Shown here one piece after another: positions 17,412-26,068 of a DNA stretch of 64,000 nt. A program made the translations under genes and the position numbers. The stretch is taken from contig NZ_CP071527.1 of assembly GCF_023921225.1 (NCBI RefSeq), positions 2,570,501 to 2,634,500 on the forward strand, read 5' to 3'. This DNA is from Legionella lytica. Lineage in GTDB: Bacteria > Pseudomonadota > Gammaproteobacteria > Legionellales > Legionellaceae. The number at the start of each line of letters is the position of its first letter. The first letter of the stretch is position 1. Under the pieces are notes generated by a model. It was not told where the DNA came from, made no database searches, and saw only the letters and a program-made list of their open reading frames with translations.

Positions 17412-19202
17412 ATGACGAGCTTAAAAGATTTAGTTAAAACAATTAATGAAAATGAAGAAATTGGGAGCTTTTCAAAATCACATAAAACTGTAGGTGGCAG
17501 CCACACATATAGAATCCCCTTTGCATTAAAGCCCTCCCAACAAATTATCGCAGCTCTTGGTGGTCCTGAAACCTATGATGATAAACACGTATTACTTACT
17601 GCTAAAAAAGATATAAAAACAACGGACAACCCCAAAGTAAAAGTAACCAGTTTTTCCCAGAACACATCCGAAAGTACATTAACTCTTAGTGGAAAACGCC
17701 TAGACCGCCTATTCAGCAGCGCTAAAATTTATGTAGATACCAGTATTTTTCCCTCTGGCCACTATAAAAAAACACTAACGGAAAAATTAGCCACGCAAAA
17801 AAAATTACCAAAAGAAAATAACAAAGTGGATTGGGAAAACCTTGCTGTTGCCGTCTGCCATGCACAAGAAATCGACTTACTAATAACAACCCATGTAAGT
17901 AGCCACGGAAGAGCTCATACCACCATTCGGCCCAATGCCAGCATTCATTCAAATGCCTCAGCGTTCCTTCTCCTTTCTAGCCCGAAACTTAATCTCAATA
18001 GCGATCACAGCAAAGCACTAAAAGAGAAAAGCGAACAATTAAAGTTTCTTACCAGCATGTATCGTAACCTCTTCAATGCAGCGGTTTCTGAGCAACGTGA
18101 GTATCTAGTGATGCCTGCAGCAGGACTAAGCAATCATGGTGGCAGTCCTCAGATGCACTTTAGTGCGCTAATGGTCGTAGCTCATGAATATCCAACTTTA
18201 AATATTATTTATAATGCGGATATCCATAAAGACGCTTTTGATAGCGCATTAAAGACTGCAAACAATCCTGCTAATGTCGCACGTACGACGAAAGATATTA
18301 TTGCTGTTGCAGACTATTTAATGAATATTGAGGGGAAATCCTGTGCTATTTATAACCCTTCAAGCAGTAATGTAGTCTATGGGCTTAGTGATGTGGGAGA
18401 ACACTGGCAATCTGCGCCTCATACTATAGGAGCTAATCCAGGAAAAACGTTACAAGCCTATATTGGTACTGTAACAACTGCTCCATTAAACAGTTATGGT
18501 ATTAATCCAGAAGCCTTTGCAACCATCATAGAACGCAACTTGGCTCAACTTACGGCAGCACAAAAAAATGAGAGTAGCCCCGTAAATACTACTCCAAACA
18601 CGATAGATGAAGCGGAAAAAACACCTATAGAACCTGAAGAGCACGATACCGTTGAAACACCTGCAGATCCTGTGCTTCCCCCACCTGTGCCGGTGAAGAC
18701 TCCTATTCCTACCCGCCAAGATATACCTGTGACGAATGCTCAACCCTCTTCGGAACAAAAGCCAGTACCCTCTTCATCAATCGATATTCCAGTGATAGAA
18801 CCCATTCCACCCCAAAGAAAATCCTCTTCAGGTTCCATTGGTATGTTTCCTCAGCCCAAATCAAGTAGCGATACCTCAGTTCAAAACTCATCATTAAATC
18901 CTGAACAACTAAATGAGGTTAATGATGCAATTAGTAGTTTGTTTAAAGAAATTCATAGCTGCTGGCCTTATCCTAATAAGGGTTTAAAGCAGACGAAAAT
19001 GGATGCTCTTAATGCTCTGATAACTAACTCATATACGATGAGTGTGGCTAAGGCAGTGGAAAGGGTAAAAAATGACTATCCAACGGCACTATCTGGACAT
19101 ACCGTATTCGGACTTTCCAAAGCTGGATATGTAAGTACACGAACTCGAGATTTATTAGATAGGTTAGAAGCAGCGGAGGCTCGGTTAATGCTAGAGCAAT
19201 AA
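17412..19202 (+). CDS. unknown protein with Pro/Ser-rich linker; putative effector with a possible macrodomain-like region
   Basis: A 596-residue protein not assigned to a family. ATG 17412 follows AAAGGAG at 8 bases. Residues 1-375 look globular; the part with EYLVMPAAGLSNHGGSPQ, FSALMVVAHEYP and LNIIYNADIHKDAFDSAL has the strand-helix rhythm and Gly-rich loop of the last third of macrodomains, but this is weak. Residues about 395-490 form a Pro/Ser/Glu-rich linker (PVLPPPVPVKTPIP). Residues about 495-596 form a helical C-domain ending VSTRTRDLLDRLEAAEARL. It is a stand-alone gene with no signal peptide, as for many Legionella Dot/Icm substrates. Confidence 0.6.
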   Translation: MTSLKDLVKTINENEEIGSFSKSHKTVGGSHTYRIPFALKPSQQIIAALGGPETYDDKHVLLTAKKDIKTTDNPKVKVTSFSQNTSESTLTLSGKRLDRLFSSAKIYVDTSIFPSGHYKKTLTEKLATQKKLPKENNKVDWENLAVAVCHAQEIDLLITTHVSSHGRAHTTIRPNASIHSNASAFLLLSSPKLNLNSDHSKALKEKSEQLKFLTSMYRNLFNAAVSEQREYLVMPAAGLSNHGGSPQMHFSALMVVAHEYPTLNIIYNADIHKDAFDSALKTANNPANVARTTKDIIAVADYLMNIEGKSCAIYNPSSSNVVYGLSDVGEHWQSAPHTIGANPGKTLQAYIGTVTTAPLNSYGINPEAFATIIERNLAQLTAAQKNESSPVNTTPNTIDEAEKTPIEPEEHDTVETPADPVLPPPVPVKTPIPTRQDIPVTNAQPSSEQKPVPSSSIDIPVIEPIPPQRKSSSGSIGMFPQPKSSSDTSVQNSSLNPEQLNEVNDAISSLFKEIHSCWPYPNKGLKQTKMDALNALITNSYTMSVAKAVERVKNDYPTALSGHTVFGLSKAGYVSTRTRDLLDRLEAAEARLMLEQ

Positions 19203-19268
19203 TACTCTAGTTGCTTGCTATGGATAGCGAGAGGGGTCTGATTGCAAGCACTTACTTAAAAAACAGAA

Positions 19269-19329
19269 GAATTCGCTGCGCTGTATCCAGGCTATATTTA
19301 AAATTGCCTGGATGCAGCGCAGCGAATTC
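19269..19329. terminator. 24-bp inverted repeat, likely bidirectional terminator
   Basis: GAATTCGCTGCGCTGTATCC (start of the arm at 19269-19292) matches the inverse of 19306-19329 at 23 of 24 bases, with a 13-base AT-rich loop. It lies between the convergent effector-like gene and galU. Its GAATTCGCTGCGC text recurs in other gaps. Confidence 0.6.
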
Positions 19330-19372
19330 CTTAAGCAGTGCCCTTAGTTGCAAGCAGCCAGGCTAGAATCAA

Positions 19373-20269
19373 CTATTCCAAATCTTGAGCCACTTGTTTT
19401 ATAAACTCTTTAAATGGTTGTTCCAATTCAGGACGTTTCAACGCGTAAGTTACATTTGCTTTGATATAACCTATCTTCGAACCACAATCAAAATGCGAAC
19501 CATTAAAGCGATAAATGTGAACATTTTCTCGTGAGAGTAAGCCGTGAATTGCGTCGGTAAGTTGTAATTCATTATTCTTAGTTATGGTGTTTTTTTCTAA
19601 TACACTAAAAATTTCTGGCGGGAGAATATAGCGACCTAATATTGCTAAATTCGAATCAATTTCATTAGCCGTAGGTTTTTCAATCAATGCCTCCACCTTA
19701 GTTTCATCGGGGTCATTGCTGCGCAAAGCAACAATTCCATAATGCTGGCGCATGCTTGGGTCAACCTCTTTTGTTGCTAAGACGCAAGAGATATCCTCAT
19801 TCGACTCATATAATGAAATCATATTTTTTAAACAGGAGCTATTAGGTTCTTCCATCAAATCATCAGGCAGAATCACCGCAAAGGGTTCATTACCAATTAG
19901 TTTTTTGGCACATAAAATTGCATGTCCGAGCCCTAATAAATCGACTTGTCTTAGATAAACATTAGTTACATTTGGAGGTAATATATGATGGATTAATGAA
20001 AGTAATTGTGACTTCCCATCCTGACTTAATTTATTTTCCAAATCCGTGTTTTTATCAAAATAATCTTCAATATCAACTTTATTTTGACTAGTCACGAAAA
20101 TAAGCTCATTAATACCTGCATCAATTGCTTCTTGAACGGCATATTGAATTAATGGGGTATCAATTACAGGCAACATCTCTTTTGGAATTGTTTTAGTGAT
20201 AGGGAGAAAACGTGTACCAAACCCCGCTACTGGAAATACAGCTTTTGTAATAGAACCCTTCTGTCTCAT
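19373..20269 (-). CDS. galU: UTP-glucose-1-phosphate uridylyltransferase
   Basis: Makes UDP-glucose from UTP and glucose-1-phosphate for surface polysaccharide synthesis. From ATG 20269 (MRQKGSITKAVFPVAGFGTR) it has 298 residues, the usual size. AAGGAG lies 9 bases upstream, which rules out the longer frame from 20293. Motifs are AGFGTRFLPITKTIPKEMLP (about residues 14-33), VILPDDLM, VEALIEKP, ILGRYILPPEIF and FDCGSKIGYIKA. It is a single gene, convergent with the preceding unknown gene and separated from it by a strong inverted repeat. Confidence 0.97.
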   Translation of the reverse strand: MRQKGSITKAVFPVAGFGTRFLPITKTIPKEMLPVIDTPLIQYAVQEAIDAGINELIFVTSQNKVDIEDYFDKNTDLENKLSQDGKSQLLSLIHHILPPNVTNVYLRQVDLLGLGHAILCAKKLIGNEPFAVILPDDLMEEPNSSCLKNMISLYESNEDISCVLATKEVDPSMRQHYGIVALRSNDPDETKVEALIEKPTANEIDSNLAILGRYILPPEIFSVLEKNTITKNNELQLTDAIHGLLSRENVHIYRFNGSHFDCGSKIGYIKANVTYALKRPELEQPFKEFIKQVAQDLE

Positions 20270-20455
20270 GGAACGATACTCCTTTATCACCACAGCTTTA
20301 AACTGAGTATAGTTAACAGAAATGAAAGTGCCAAAAAAGAATAATATTATTTATTTTCAATCACTAAATAAGAACAAAACAAAATCTACATGATAAAAAA
20401 AAGAACAAATTAGCTAACTGATCTATACTTATTTTCATTGGTGTTTTTTTGAGCA

Positions 20456-20983
20456 ATGATGATCATTATTAATTTGCCTCTCCGAGGTTTTGATCCTACA
20501 GAAACGGCAATACCTTGGTATTTTTTATCAAAAGCCAATATCCGAGTTGCTTTTGCCACTCCAGATGGGCAACCAGCACATGCAGATGAGCGAATGACCT
20601 ATCAAGGACTTGGTTTATTGTCTCCCTTCTTAATGACACGTAAGAAGGTACTGCAACAGTACCAGGAAATGATCCAAACACAGGAATTCAAGAATCCTCT
20701 TTCTTACCAAGAAATCAATACTGATTCCATTATGGGAATGGTTTTTCCTGGCGGACATGGAGAAGGCATAAAATCCATGTTGGAATCGACCCTGTTGCAG
20801 CAAAAAATAGTTGAGTGTTTCGACCAAAATAAGGTGATTGCAGCTTTATGTACTGGGGTACTTACAGTTGCCCGCAGCATTGATCCTAAAACGCAAAAAT
20901 CGGTTCTTTTTAATAGAAAAACAACTGCTGTAACCCGTTGGATGGCCAATGGAAAACATCTGCAAAGACAGCTCTTTTGCTGA
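20456..20983 (+). pseudogene. DJ-1/PfpI (type 1 glutamine amidotransferase-like) gene, 3' truncated
   Basis: The first 160 or so of 175 residues match the DJ-1/PfpI class: GFDPTETAIPW, VAFATPDGQPAHADERM, GMVFPGGHGEG, the nucleophile elbow ALCTGVLTVAR, and RKTTAVTRWM. In family members a Glu and a further 60 or so residues normally follow this point. Here homology stops at about 20945 and the frame ends in an unrelated tail, ANGKHLQRQLFC. At the same place an ACP-oxoamine synthase gene begins mid-domain. I read this as a deletion that fused two gene remnants. The start is ATG 20456 or 20459. It is unlikely to fold normally. Confidence 0.62.
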
Positions 20984-22391
20984 ACTGGGTTTTGACTCTT
21001 TGCTCATGGCCGAACTAATTAGCCGCTTAAAATTAGAATTGCCCGAACAGATTGAATTGCCCATACAAGACATTTTAGCTATTTCTGATGTAGCCTCTTT
21101 AATTGACCTCATCCAGAAACAACTGAAAGGCACTAATATTCCAGAAAAATCAATGAAACCCGCACTTCCTACCAAAGTTTATTCTTCGGAAGAACAACGA
21201 TGGATGGAGTTAAAACACTTACCTGAATATCAAAAAATACAACAAACACGCACGATGCTGGGAGAGGAACTTGCAGCACAATTGTATTTTAATACCATCA
21301 ACGGCATTTCTGATAATTGCATTCAGTTAGAACAAACAAGCCTCATTAATTTTTCTGGATACAATTATTTAGGTTATTCGGGTGATGAACGTGTCATCAA
21401 ACTGACCTGTGATGCGATAAGTAATTATGGTACCTCCGTATCAGCAAGCCGATTAATTTCCGGGCAAAAACCAGTTCATATGCAATTAGAACAATCCATT
21501 TCCGATTTGATTAGTACTGAAGACACTGTCGTATTTTCTGCTGGACACGCGACGAATATTTCAGTTATTACCCATTTATTCGGCATGGAAGATGTTATCT
21601 TCCATGATGCCTTGATTCATAATAGTTCGTTACAAGGTGCTATTTTCTCCAAAGCCAAACGTATCCCCTTCCCTCATAATGATTTTAATACCCTAGCCAA
21701 ATTAATGGCAACAGAGCGTTCGCATTACCGGCGAGCTCTAGTGCTAATTGAAGGCGTTTACAGCATGGACGGAGATATCGCAAATGTGCCTGAGTTTATC
21801 AAAGTAAAAAACCAATATAATGCGCATTTAATGATTGATGAAGCTCATTCTATTGGCGTGCTCGGTGAACATGGCGCGGGCATCTGTGAATACTTCAATT
21901 TGTCCGCAAATGATATTGAGCTGTGGATGGGCACCCTTAGTAAGGCCTTTGCAAGCTGTGGGGGATATGTTTCCGGTAAAAAAGAATTAATGGATTATAT
22001 TCGTTACAGCTGTGCCGGTTTTGTCTTTTCTGCAGGCATATCTCCTGCGAACACCACCGCCGCGCTGGCTAGTATCCAACTATTAAGGAAGGAACCACAT
22101 AGACCCCGACTATTACAAAAAAATGCACAAAGGCTACTGCTTGATTTAAAAAGCCATGGAATCAATACAGGTGCCAGTGAGAATACCCCGATTATTCCTA
22201 TCATCATTGGAGATGAGAAAAAAACAGTACAACTCTGCCTAAACTTGCGTCAGCAAGGGGTCTATACACACCCAATTATTTATCCTGCTGTAGAAAAAGA
22301 TATGGCACGCATTAGATTATTTATTAATTACATGCACACCGAAGAGCAATTAGCGTATACAGCAGAAATGATCTATAAATATTTAGCTTAA
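20949..22391 (+). CDS. acyl carrier domain fused to alpha-oxoamine synthase, 5' truncated
   Basis: Residues 1-60 are an acyl carrier domain with the phosphopantetheine serine in ELGFDSLLMAEL (about residue 17), but its first helix is missing. Residues about 90-480 are a PLP-dependent alpha-oxoamine synthase of the BioF/KBL/SPT fold. It has FSGYNYLGYSG, SASRLISGQKPVHMQLE, the Asp in MIDEAHSIGVLGEHGAG and the PLP lysine in GTLSKAFASCGGYVSG. Such fusions usually end larger ligase/PKS-like proteins that condense a carrier-bound acyl chain with an amino acid. The upstream part has been replaced by a DJ-1 remnant, so expression and function are doubtful, though the AOS domain looks intact. Confidence 0.75.
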   Translation: MENICKDSSFAELGFDSLLMAELISRLKLELPEQIELPIQDILAISDVASLIDLIQKQLKGTNIPEKSMKPALPTKVYSSEEQRWMELKHLPEYQKIQQTRTMLGEELAAQLYFNTINGISDNCIQLEQTSLINFSGYNYLGYSGDERVIKLTCDAISNYGTSVSASRLISGQKPVHMQLEQSISDLISTEDTVVFSAGHATNISVITHLFGMEDVIFHDALIHNSSLQGAIFSKAKRIPFPHNDFNTLAKLMATERSHYRRALVLIEGVYSMDGDIANVPEFIKVKNQYNAHLMIDEAHSIGVLGEHGAGICEYFNLSANDIELWMGTLSKAFASCGGYVSGKKELMDYIRYSCAGFVFSAGISPANTTAALASIQLLRKEPHRPRLLQKNAQRLLLDLKSHGINTGASENTPIIPIIIGDEKKTVQLCLNLRQQGVYTHPIIYPAVEKDMARIRLFINYMHTEEQLAYTAEMIYKYLA

Positions 22392-22398
22392 AACGATT

Positions 22399-22427
22399 AG
22401 TGAACGATGTTAATCGCATCGTTCACT
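22399..22427. terminator. bidirectional hairpin between AOS gene and truD
   Basis: AGTGAACGAT and ATCGTTCACT form a perfect 10-bp stem with a 9-base loop. The right arm overlaps the truD stop codon. The two genes are convergent, so it can serve both. Confidence 0.65.
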
Positions 22428-23439
22428 AGTATAAAACCAACTCCCTTAATACCGCTGTTGCATAAGACCCCGCCGGTAAATTAAATGACAGCTCTGCGAT
22501 CTGGTCTTGAATCACACAACCAAATTGTTGCACGTGCAAAATATTTGCCCGCCACGCTTCTTCTAATCCTAAACGTTCTAATCCAGCTAACCAGGATTGC
22601 CAATCAGCATAGATTTTCTCGATCAGTACCGAAGCTTCTCCTTGAAGCTTATGCTTACTTTTTCCCGGCAAAGGGCTAGCAGGGGAAATGTCCTTTTCCT
22701 TAATACGCTGCCTTAGTTCTTCTTGTACTTCATCAATAACAAAAATACTCTTTGAGCCACTAAGTTGCATCACATCACCTGTTAAAGGAGTATTCCAATT
22801 TTGCTCACGAACACGATGTGCCAAAATTAAATTGAAAATCCATGAGCGTGCGGCAGAACAATACATTCCTTTACGAAAACGGTCTTTTACTTTTCGTCCT
22901 TGCACCAGCATCTCTTCAGCGCGACGGAGATTGCCTGCATCATGGCCGAAACGTTGCTCACCAAAGTAATTTGGTACCCCTGTTTTTTTAATTTCTTCTA
23001 CGCGCTGTAAAAAAGCTAACTCATCAGTCAGTTCACGCAAACGAATAACAAACTGGTTACCCGTTAAAAACCCCGGTTTAAGCTTTTTATGATGACGTGT
23101 ACATTCTAAAACACGCCATCCAGGCGCGGAAAGCTGCTCAATCCCAGGAATTTCCTCTCCTGGCGCATGCACGCTTAGCCATTGAGTGGTTAATGCTTGG
23201 CGATCTTTTAGCCCAGCATAACTAATCATTTTAATTGGCTTATTAATTAAGGAAGCAAGCGATTTCACCACCTCTTCAGTATTCAAACCACTTTTCTCTA
23301 TTCTTAAAAGAATATGCTCACCCTGACCACTAAAGGGTGTATCAAAGAATTCGTTAACCTGAAAATCTTCAGGTACGTATTTAAAATGTGCAGTAGATTG
23401 TGGTAAACCATAAACCCGTGCCCAATCCAAAGAATACAT
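22426..23439 (-). CDS. truD: tRNA pseudouridine(13) synthase TruD
   Basis: Isomerises U13 in tRNA-Glu. From ATG 23439 ([14 protein letters not shown]) it has 337 residues, with AGGTGG 7 bases upstream. It shows [13 protein letters not shown], the catalytic Asp in [19 protein letters not shown] (about residue 80), [15 protein letters not shown] and a TRUD insertion domain, which place it firmly in the family. It is convergent with the AOS gene and its stop lies in the shared hairpin. Confidence 0.95.
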   Translation of the reverse strand: MYSLDWARVYGLPQSTAHFKYVPEDFQVNEFFDTPFSGQGEHILLRIEKSGLNTEEVVKSLASLINKPIKMISYAGLKDRQALTTQWLSVHAPGEEIPGIEQLSAPGWRVLECTRHHKKLKPGFLTGNQFVIRLRELTDELAFLQRVEEIKKTGVPNYFGEQRFGHDAGNLRRAEEMLVQGRKVKDRFRKGMYCSAARSWIFNLILAHRVREQNWNTPLTGDVMQLSGSKSIFVIDEVQEELRQRIKEKDISPASPLPGKSKHKLQGEASVLIEKIYADWQSWLAGLERLGLEEAWRANILHVQQFGCVIQDQIAELSFNLPAGSYATAVLRELVLY

Positions 23440-23632
23440 TATTACAACCACCTATCTAAAAAATATCGGAAAAACCACCTGAACTAACAAATTTAAAGTG
23501 CATAGTTTAAAAATAATCCGTAAAATCTATAGCATTTGCAGTTAACTCGGATAGATTAACATCGAAACCTAGGTAGAAACTAGGGGCTGTTACCCGTCGC
23601 CTTCGGCAACATATAACAACGAGAGAGAAAGA

Positions 23633-25072
23633 ATGAATCGCCCAACTGAACTAAACTCATGGAAAAAGCTTAAAGGATGTGCCGCAAGTTTATCTAAATC
23701 ATCTTTATCACAAAACGCATGCGTTTCAAGCGAACACCTTACTCTGGATTACAGCGGACAGCCAATTAGCGAATCAATATTAAACCTATTACTTGAACTT
23801 GCTCATGAAAGCAAATTGTCTGAGCATATGCATGCCCTACTTGAAGGTAAGCACGTTAATAATACAGAAAACCGCCCAGCCTTACATACTGCCCTACGTG
23901 CTCAGGCACACGATGCAATTTATGTTAATGGCCATAATGTTGTTGCTGATGTCACTGACGTGCGCCATAAAATGCAGGCGATATCCACCCAGATTAGAGA
24001 GGGAAAATGGTTAGGTTACACGGGTAAACCAATTACCGATGTAGTTAATTTAGGAATTGGCGGGTCCATGCTTGGTCCCTTCTTTTGTATCGATGCCCTG
24101 AGCGATTACGTTACGAATCAATTAAATTTTCATTTTGTTGCGGAAGTTGATCCGAATGCCTTTGCACGCGTCAGTGCCAAATTAAATCCTGAGACAACTC
24201 TATTCATTGTCTCCTCAAAATCATTCACCACACCAGAAACTTTATACAACATGGAAAAAGCTTTGGCGTGGATGAATCAAGACCAGCATGTAGATAAACA
24301 TTTTATTGCCATCACCGCCAACGTAGAAAAAGCCGGTGAACTGGGCTTTAAACAAATTCTTCCTATTTGGGATTGGGTTGGCGGTCGTTATTCGGTTTGC
24401 TCTTCCATTAATTTAATTACCTGTATTGCTATAGGTTATGAGCATTTTTCTGCTCTGCTTGAAGGCGCCAACAGCATGGATCAGCATTTTAGAAGCACCG
24501 AATTTTCCAAAAACTTACCCATTCTTTTAGCTTTGTTAGGTATTTGGAATATCAACTTTTTAAATAATAATAACTTATTAATGCTGACATATTCTGAGGA
24601 TTTAAAATACCTAGTTCCCTATCTGCAACAGCTGGATATGGAAAGCAATGGAAAGTCAGTGAATAAGCAAGGGCAGCGTGTTAATTACGATACAGGCCCT
24701 ATTATTTGGGGAGGACCAGGAAATCATGCCCAGCACAGTTATTATCAATTACTGTGTCAGGGAACACGCAAAATTGCTGCGGATTTAATCAGCGTTAAAA
24801 CCTTTGATCAAGAGCCCATTAACAAGATGTGTCTTGGTCACCGAAAAGTACTCACCCAAGGAGTTGCTACAGAGGATAATCCTTACAGCTATGTGCATGG
24901 GGAAGTTCCTGTAAATCATCTTTCCTTAGCAGATTCTTCTCCGAGAACACTCGGCGCGCTTATTGCCTTGTATGAACATAAGATTTTTGTGCAAGGAGTA
25001 ATCTGGAATATTAATTCATTTGATCAGCCAGGAGTTGAAAGCGCTAAGAAAATATTTAAACAATACACCTAG
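23633..25072 (+). CDS. pgi: glucose-6-phosphate isomerase
   Basis: Interconverts glucose-6-phosphate and fructose-6-phosphate. The 479-residue protein is shorter than the E. coli form (549). Motifs are VNLGIGGSMLGPFF (about residue 139), the phosphate loop VSSKSFTTPETL, WDWVGGRYSVCSSINL, the catalytic Glu in QLDMESNGKSV and His in GNHAQHSYYQLLCQG (usual text GTNGQH), and the Lys-containing GHRKVLTQGV. proC follows after 8 bases, so the two are probably co-transcribed. Spacing from the strong GAGAGAGAAAGA upstream sequence supports this start. Confidence 0.96.
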   Translation: MNRPTELNSWKKLKGCAASLSKSSLSQNACVSSEHLTLDYSGQPISESILNLLLELAHESKLSEHMHALLEGKHVNNTENRPALHTALRAQAHDAIYVNGHNVVADVTDVRHKMQAISTQIREGKWLGYTGKPITDVVNLGIGGSMLGPFFCIDALSDYVTNQLNFHFVAEVDPNAFARVSAKLNPETTLFIVSSKSFTTPETLYNMEKALAWMNQDQHVDKHFIAITANVEKAGELGFKQILPIWDWVGGRYSVCSSINLITCIAIGYEHFSALLEGANSMDQHFRSTEFSKNLPILLALLGIWNINFLNNNNLLMLTYSEDLKYLVPYLQQLDMESNGKSVNKQGQRVNYDTGPIIWGGPGNHAQHSYYQLLCQGTRKIAADLISVKTFDQEPINKMCLGHRKVLTQGVATEDNPYSYVHGEVPVNHLSLADSSPRTLGALIALYEHKIFVQGVIWNINSFDQPGVESAKKIFKQYT

Positions 25073-25080
25073 GTATCCAT

Positions 25081-25899
25081 ATGAACAATCAAAAATCTAT
25101 TTCTCTTATCGGCGCGGGCCATCTTGGCCGCGCGTTGCTGTGCGGATTAATCAAAAGTGGCTATCCCACTCAATCAATTACAGTCAGTAATCGTAACCAA
25201 GACAAATTAAATCGTCTGGTGCATGAATTGAATGTGTTACCCGCAAGCAATAATGACGCAGTCGATGCAGGCGAAATAGTCATCTTAGCAGTAAAGCCTC
25301 AATTTATGCAGGATGTATGTCAAGAAATCGCCGCTAAAGTGCAAATGAAAAAGCCTCTTATTATTTCACTGGCTGGAGTAACAGAAATAGAACAGATCGC
25401 TCAATGGCTTGGAGTCACTGATTTAAGCATCATCCGAGTCATGGCTAATACGCCTATGGAATTTTGCAAAGGAACCTCTGCCCTTTTTGCAAATTCATGT
25501 TCCTCAGATGCCCATAAAAAAATAACTGAAGCACTCTTTAACGCTGTAGGTTCTGCATTCTGGGTTGAGAAAGAACAACTTTTAGACCCACTCACAGCCG
25601 CTATTGGCAGTGCCCCAGCCTATGTATTCTTATTCATGGAAGCGCTACAAAAAGCGGCTGCCAGCCAAAATATTCCTGATGAGTTAGCAGAGAAAATAGC
25701 CATTGATGTAGTAAGTGGTGCTGCGGTCTTAGCAAAACAATCAAACTACTCTTTTGCTGAATTACGAGCCGGGGTAACAACCCCTCATGGCATTACCGAA
25801 CACTCATTAAAAACCTTAGATATGGAAGATTTTTTTACCCGTTTTAAGAACATATATCAGGCTGCAAATGAGCGTATTGAACAAATTAAATCGAAGTAA
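25081..25899 (+). CDS. proC: pyrroline-5-carboxylate reductase
   Basis: Last step of proline synthesis, NAD(P)H-dependent. The 272-residue protein has the Rossmann motif LIGAGHLGRALLCGLIKSG (residues about 10-28), VILAVKPQ, SLAGVTEIEQI, VMANTPMEFCKGTSALFAN and the C-terminal signature FAELRAGVTTPHGITEHSLKTL. The usual GxGxMG text reads GAGHLG. It lies 8 bases after pgi and ends in a hairpin at 25917-25946. Confidence 0.96.
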   Translation: MNNQKSISLIGAGHLGRALLCGLIKSGYPTQSITVSNRNQDKLNRLVHELNVLPASNNDAVDAGEIVILAVKPQFMQDVCQEIAAKVQMKKPLIISLAGVTEIEQIAQWLGVTDLSIIRVMANTPMEFCKGTSALFANSCSSDAHKKITEALFNAVGSAFWVEKEQLLDPLTAAIGSAPAYVFLFMEALQKAAASQNIPDELAEKIAIDVVSGAAVLAKQSNYSFAELRAGVTTPHGITEHSLKTLDMEDFFTRFKNIYQAANERIEQIKSK

Positions 25900-25916
25900 A
25901 GCCTAGAGACCCCATA

Positions 25917-25946
25917 AAGGAGCTCTGTCTCATTCAAAAGCTCCTT
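25917..25946 (+). terminator. hairpin downstream of proC
   Basis: AAGGAGCT and AGCTCCTT form an 8-bp stem with a 14-base loop, 17 bases after the proC stop. There is no long T-run, so strength is uncertain. Confidence 0.5.
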
Positions 25947-26068
25947 CCTTACCCCTCTGGATGCCCTGTTCCTTTGCCTCTATAGAGCCCATCAGAAAAA
26001 ACAAAATACAAGCACAAACTTTTATTATTGCTCTTTTGGTGTAAAATTAAATCAAATGCACATCAATA

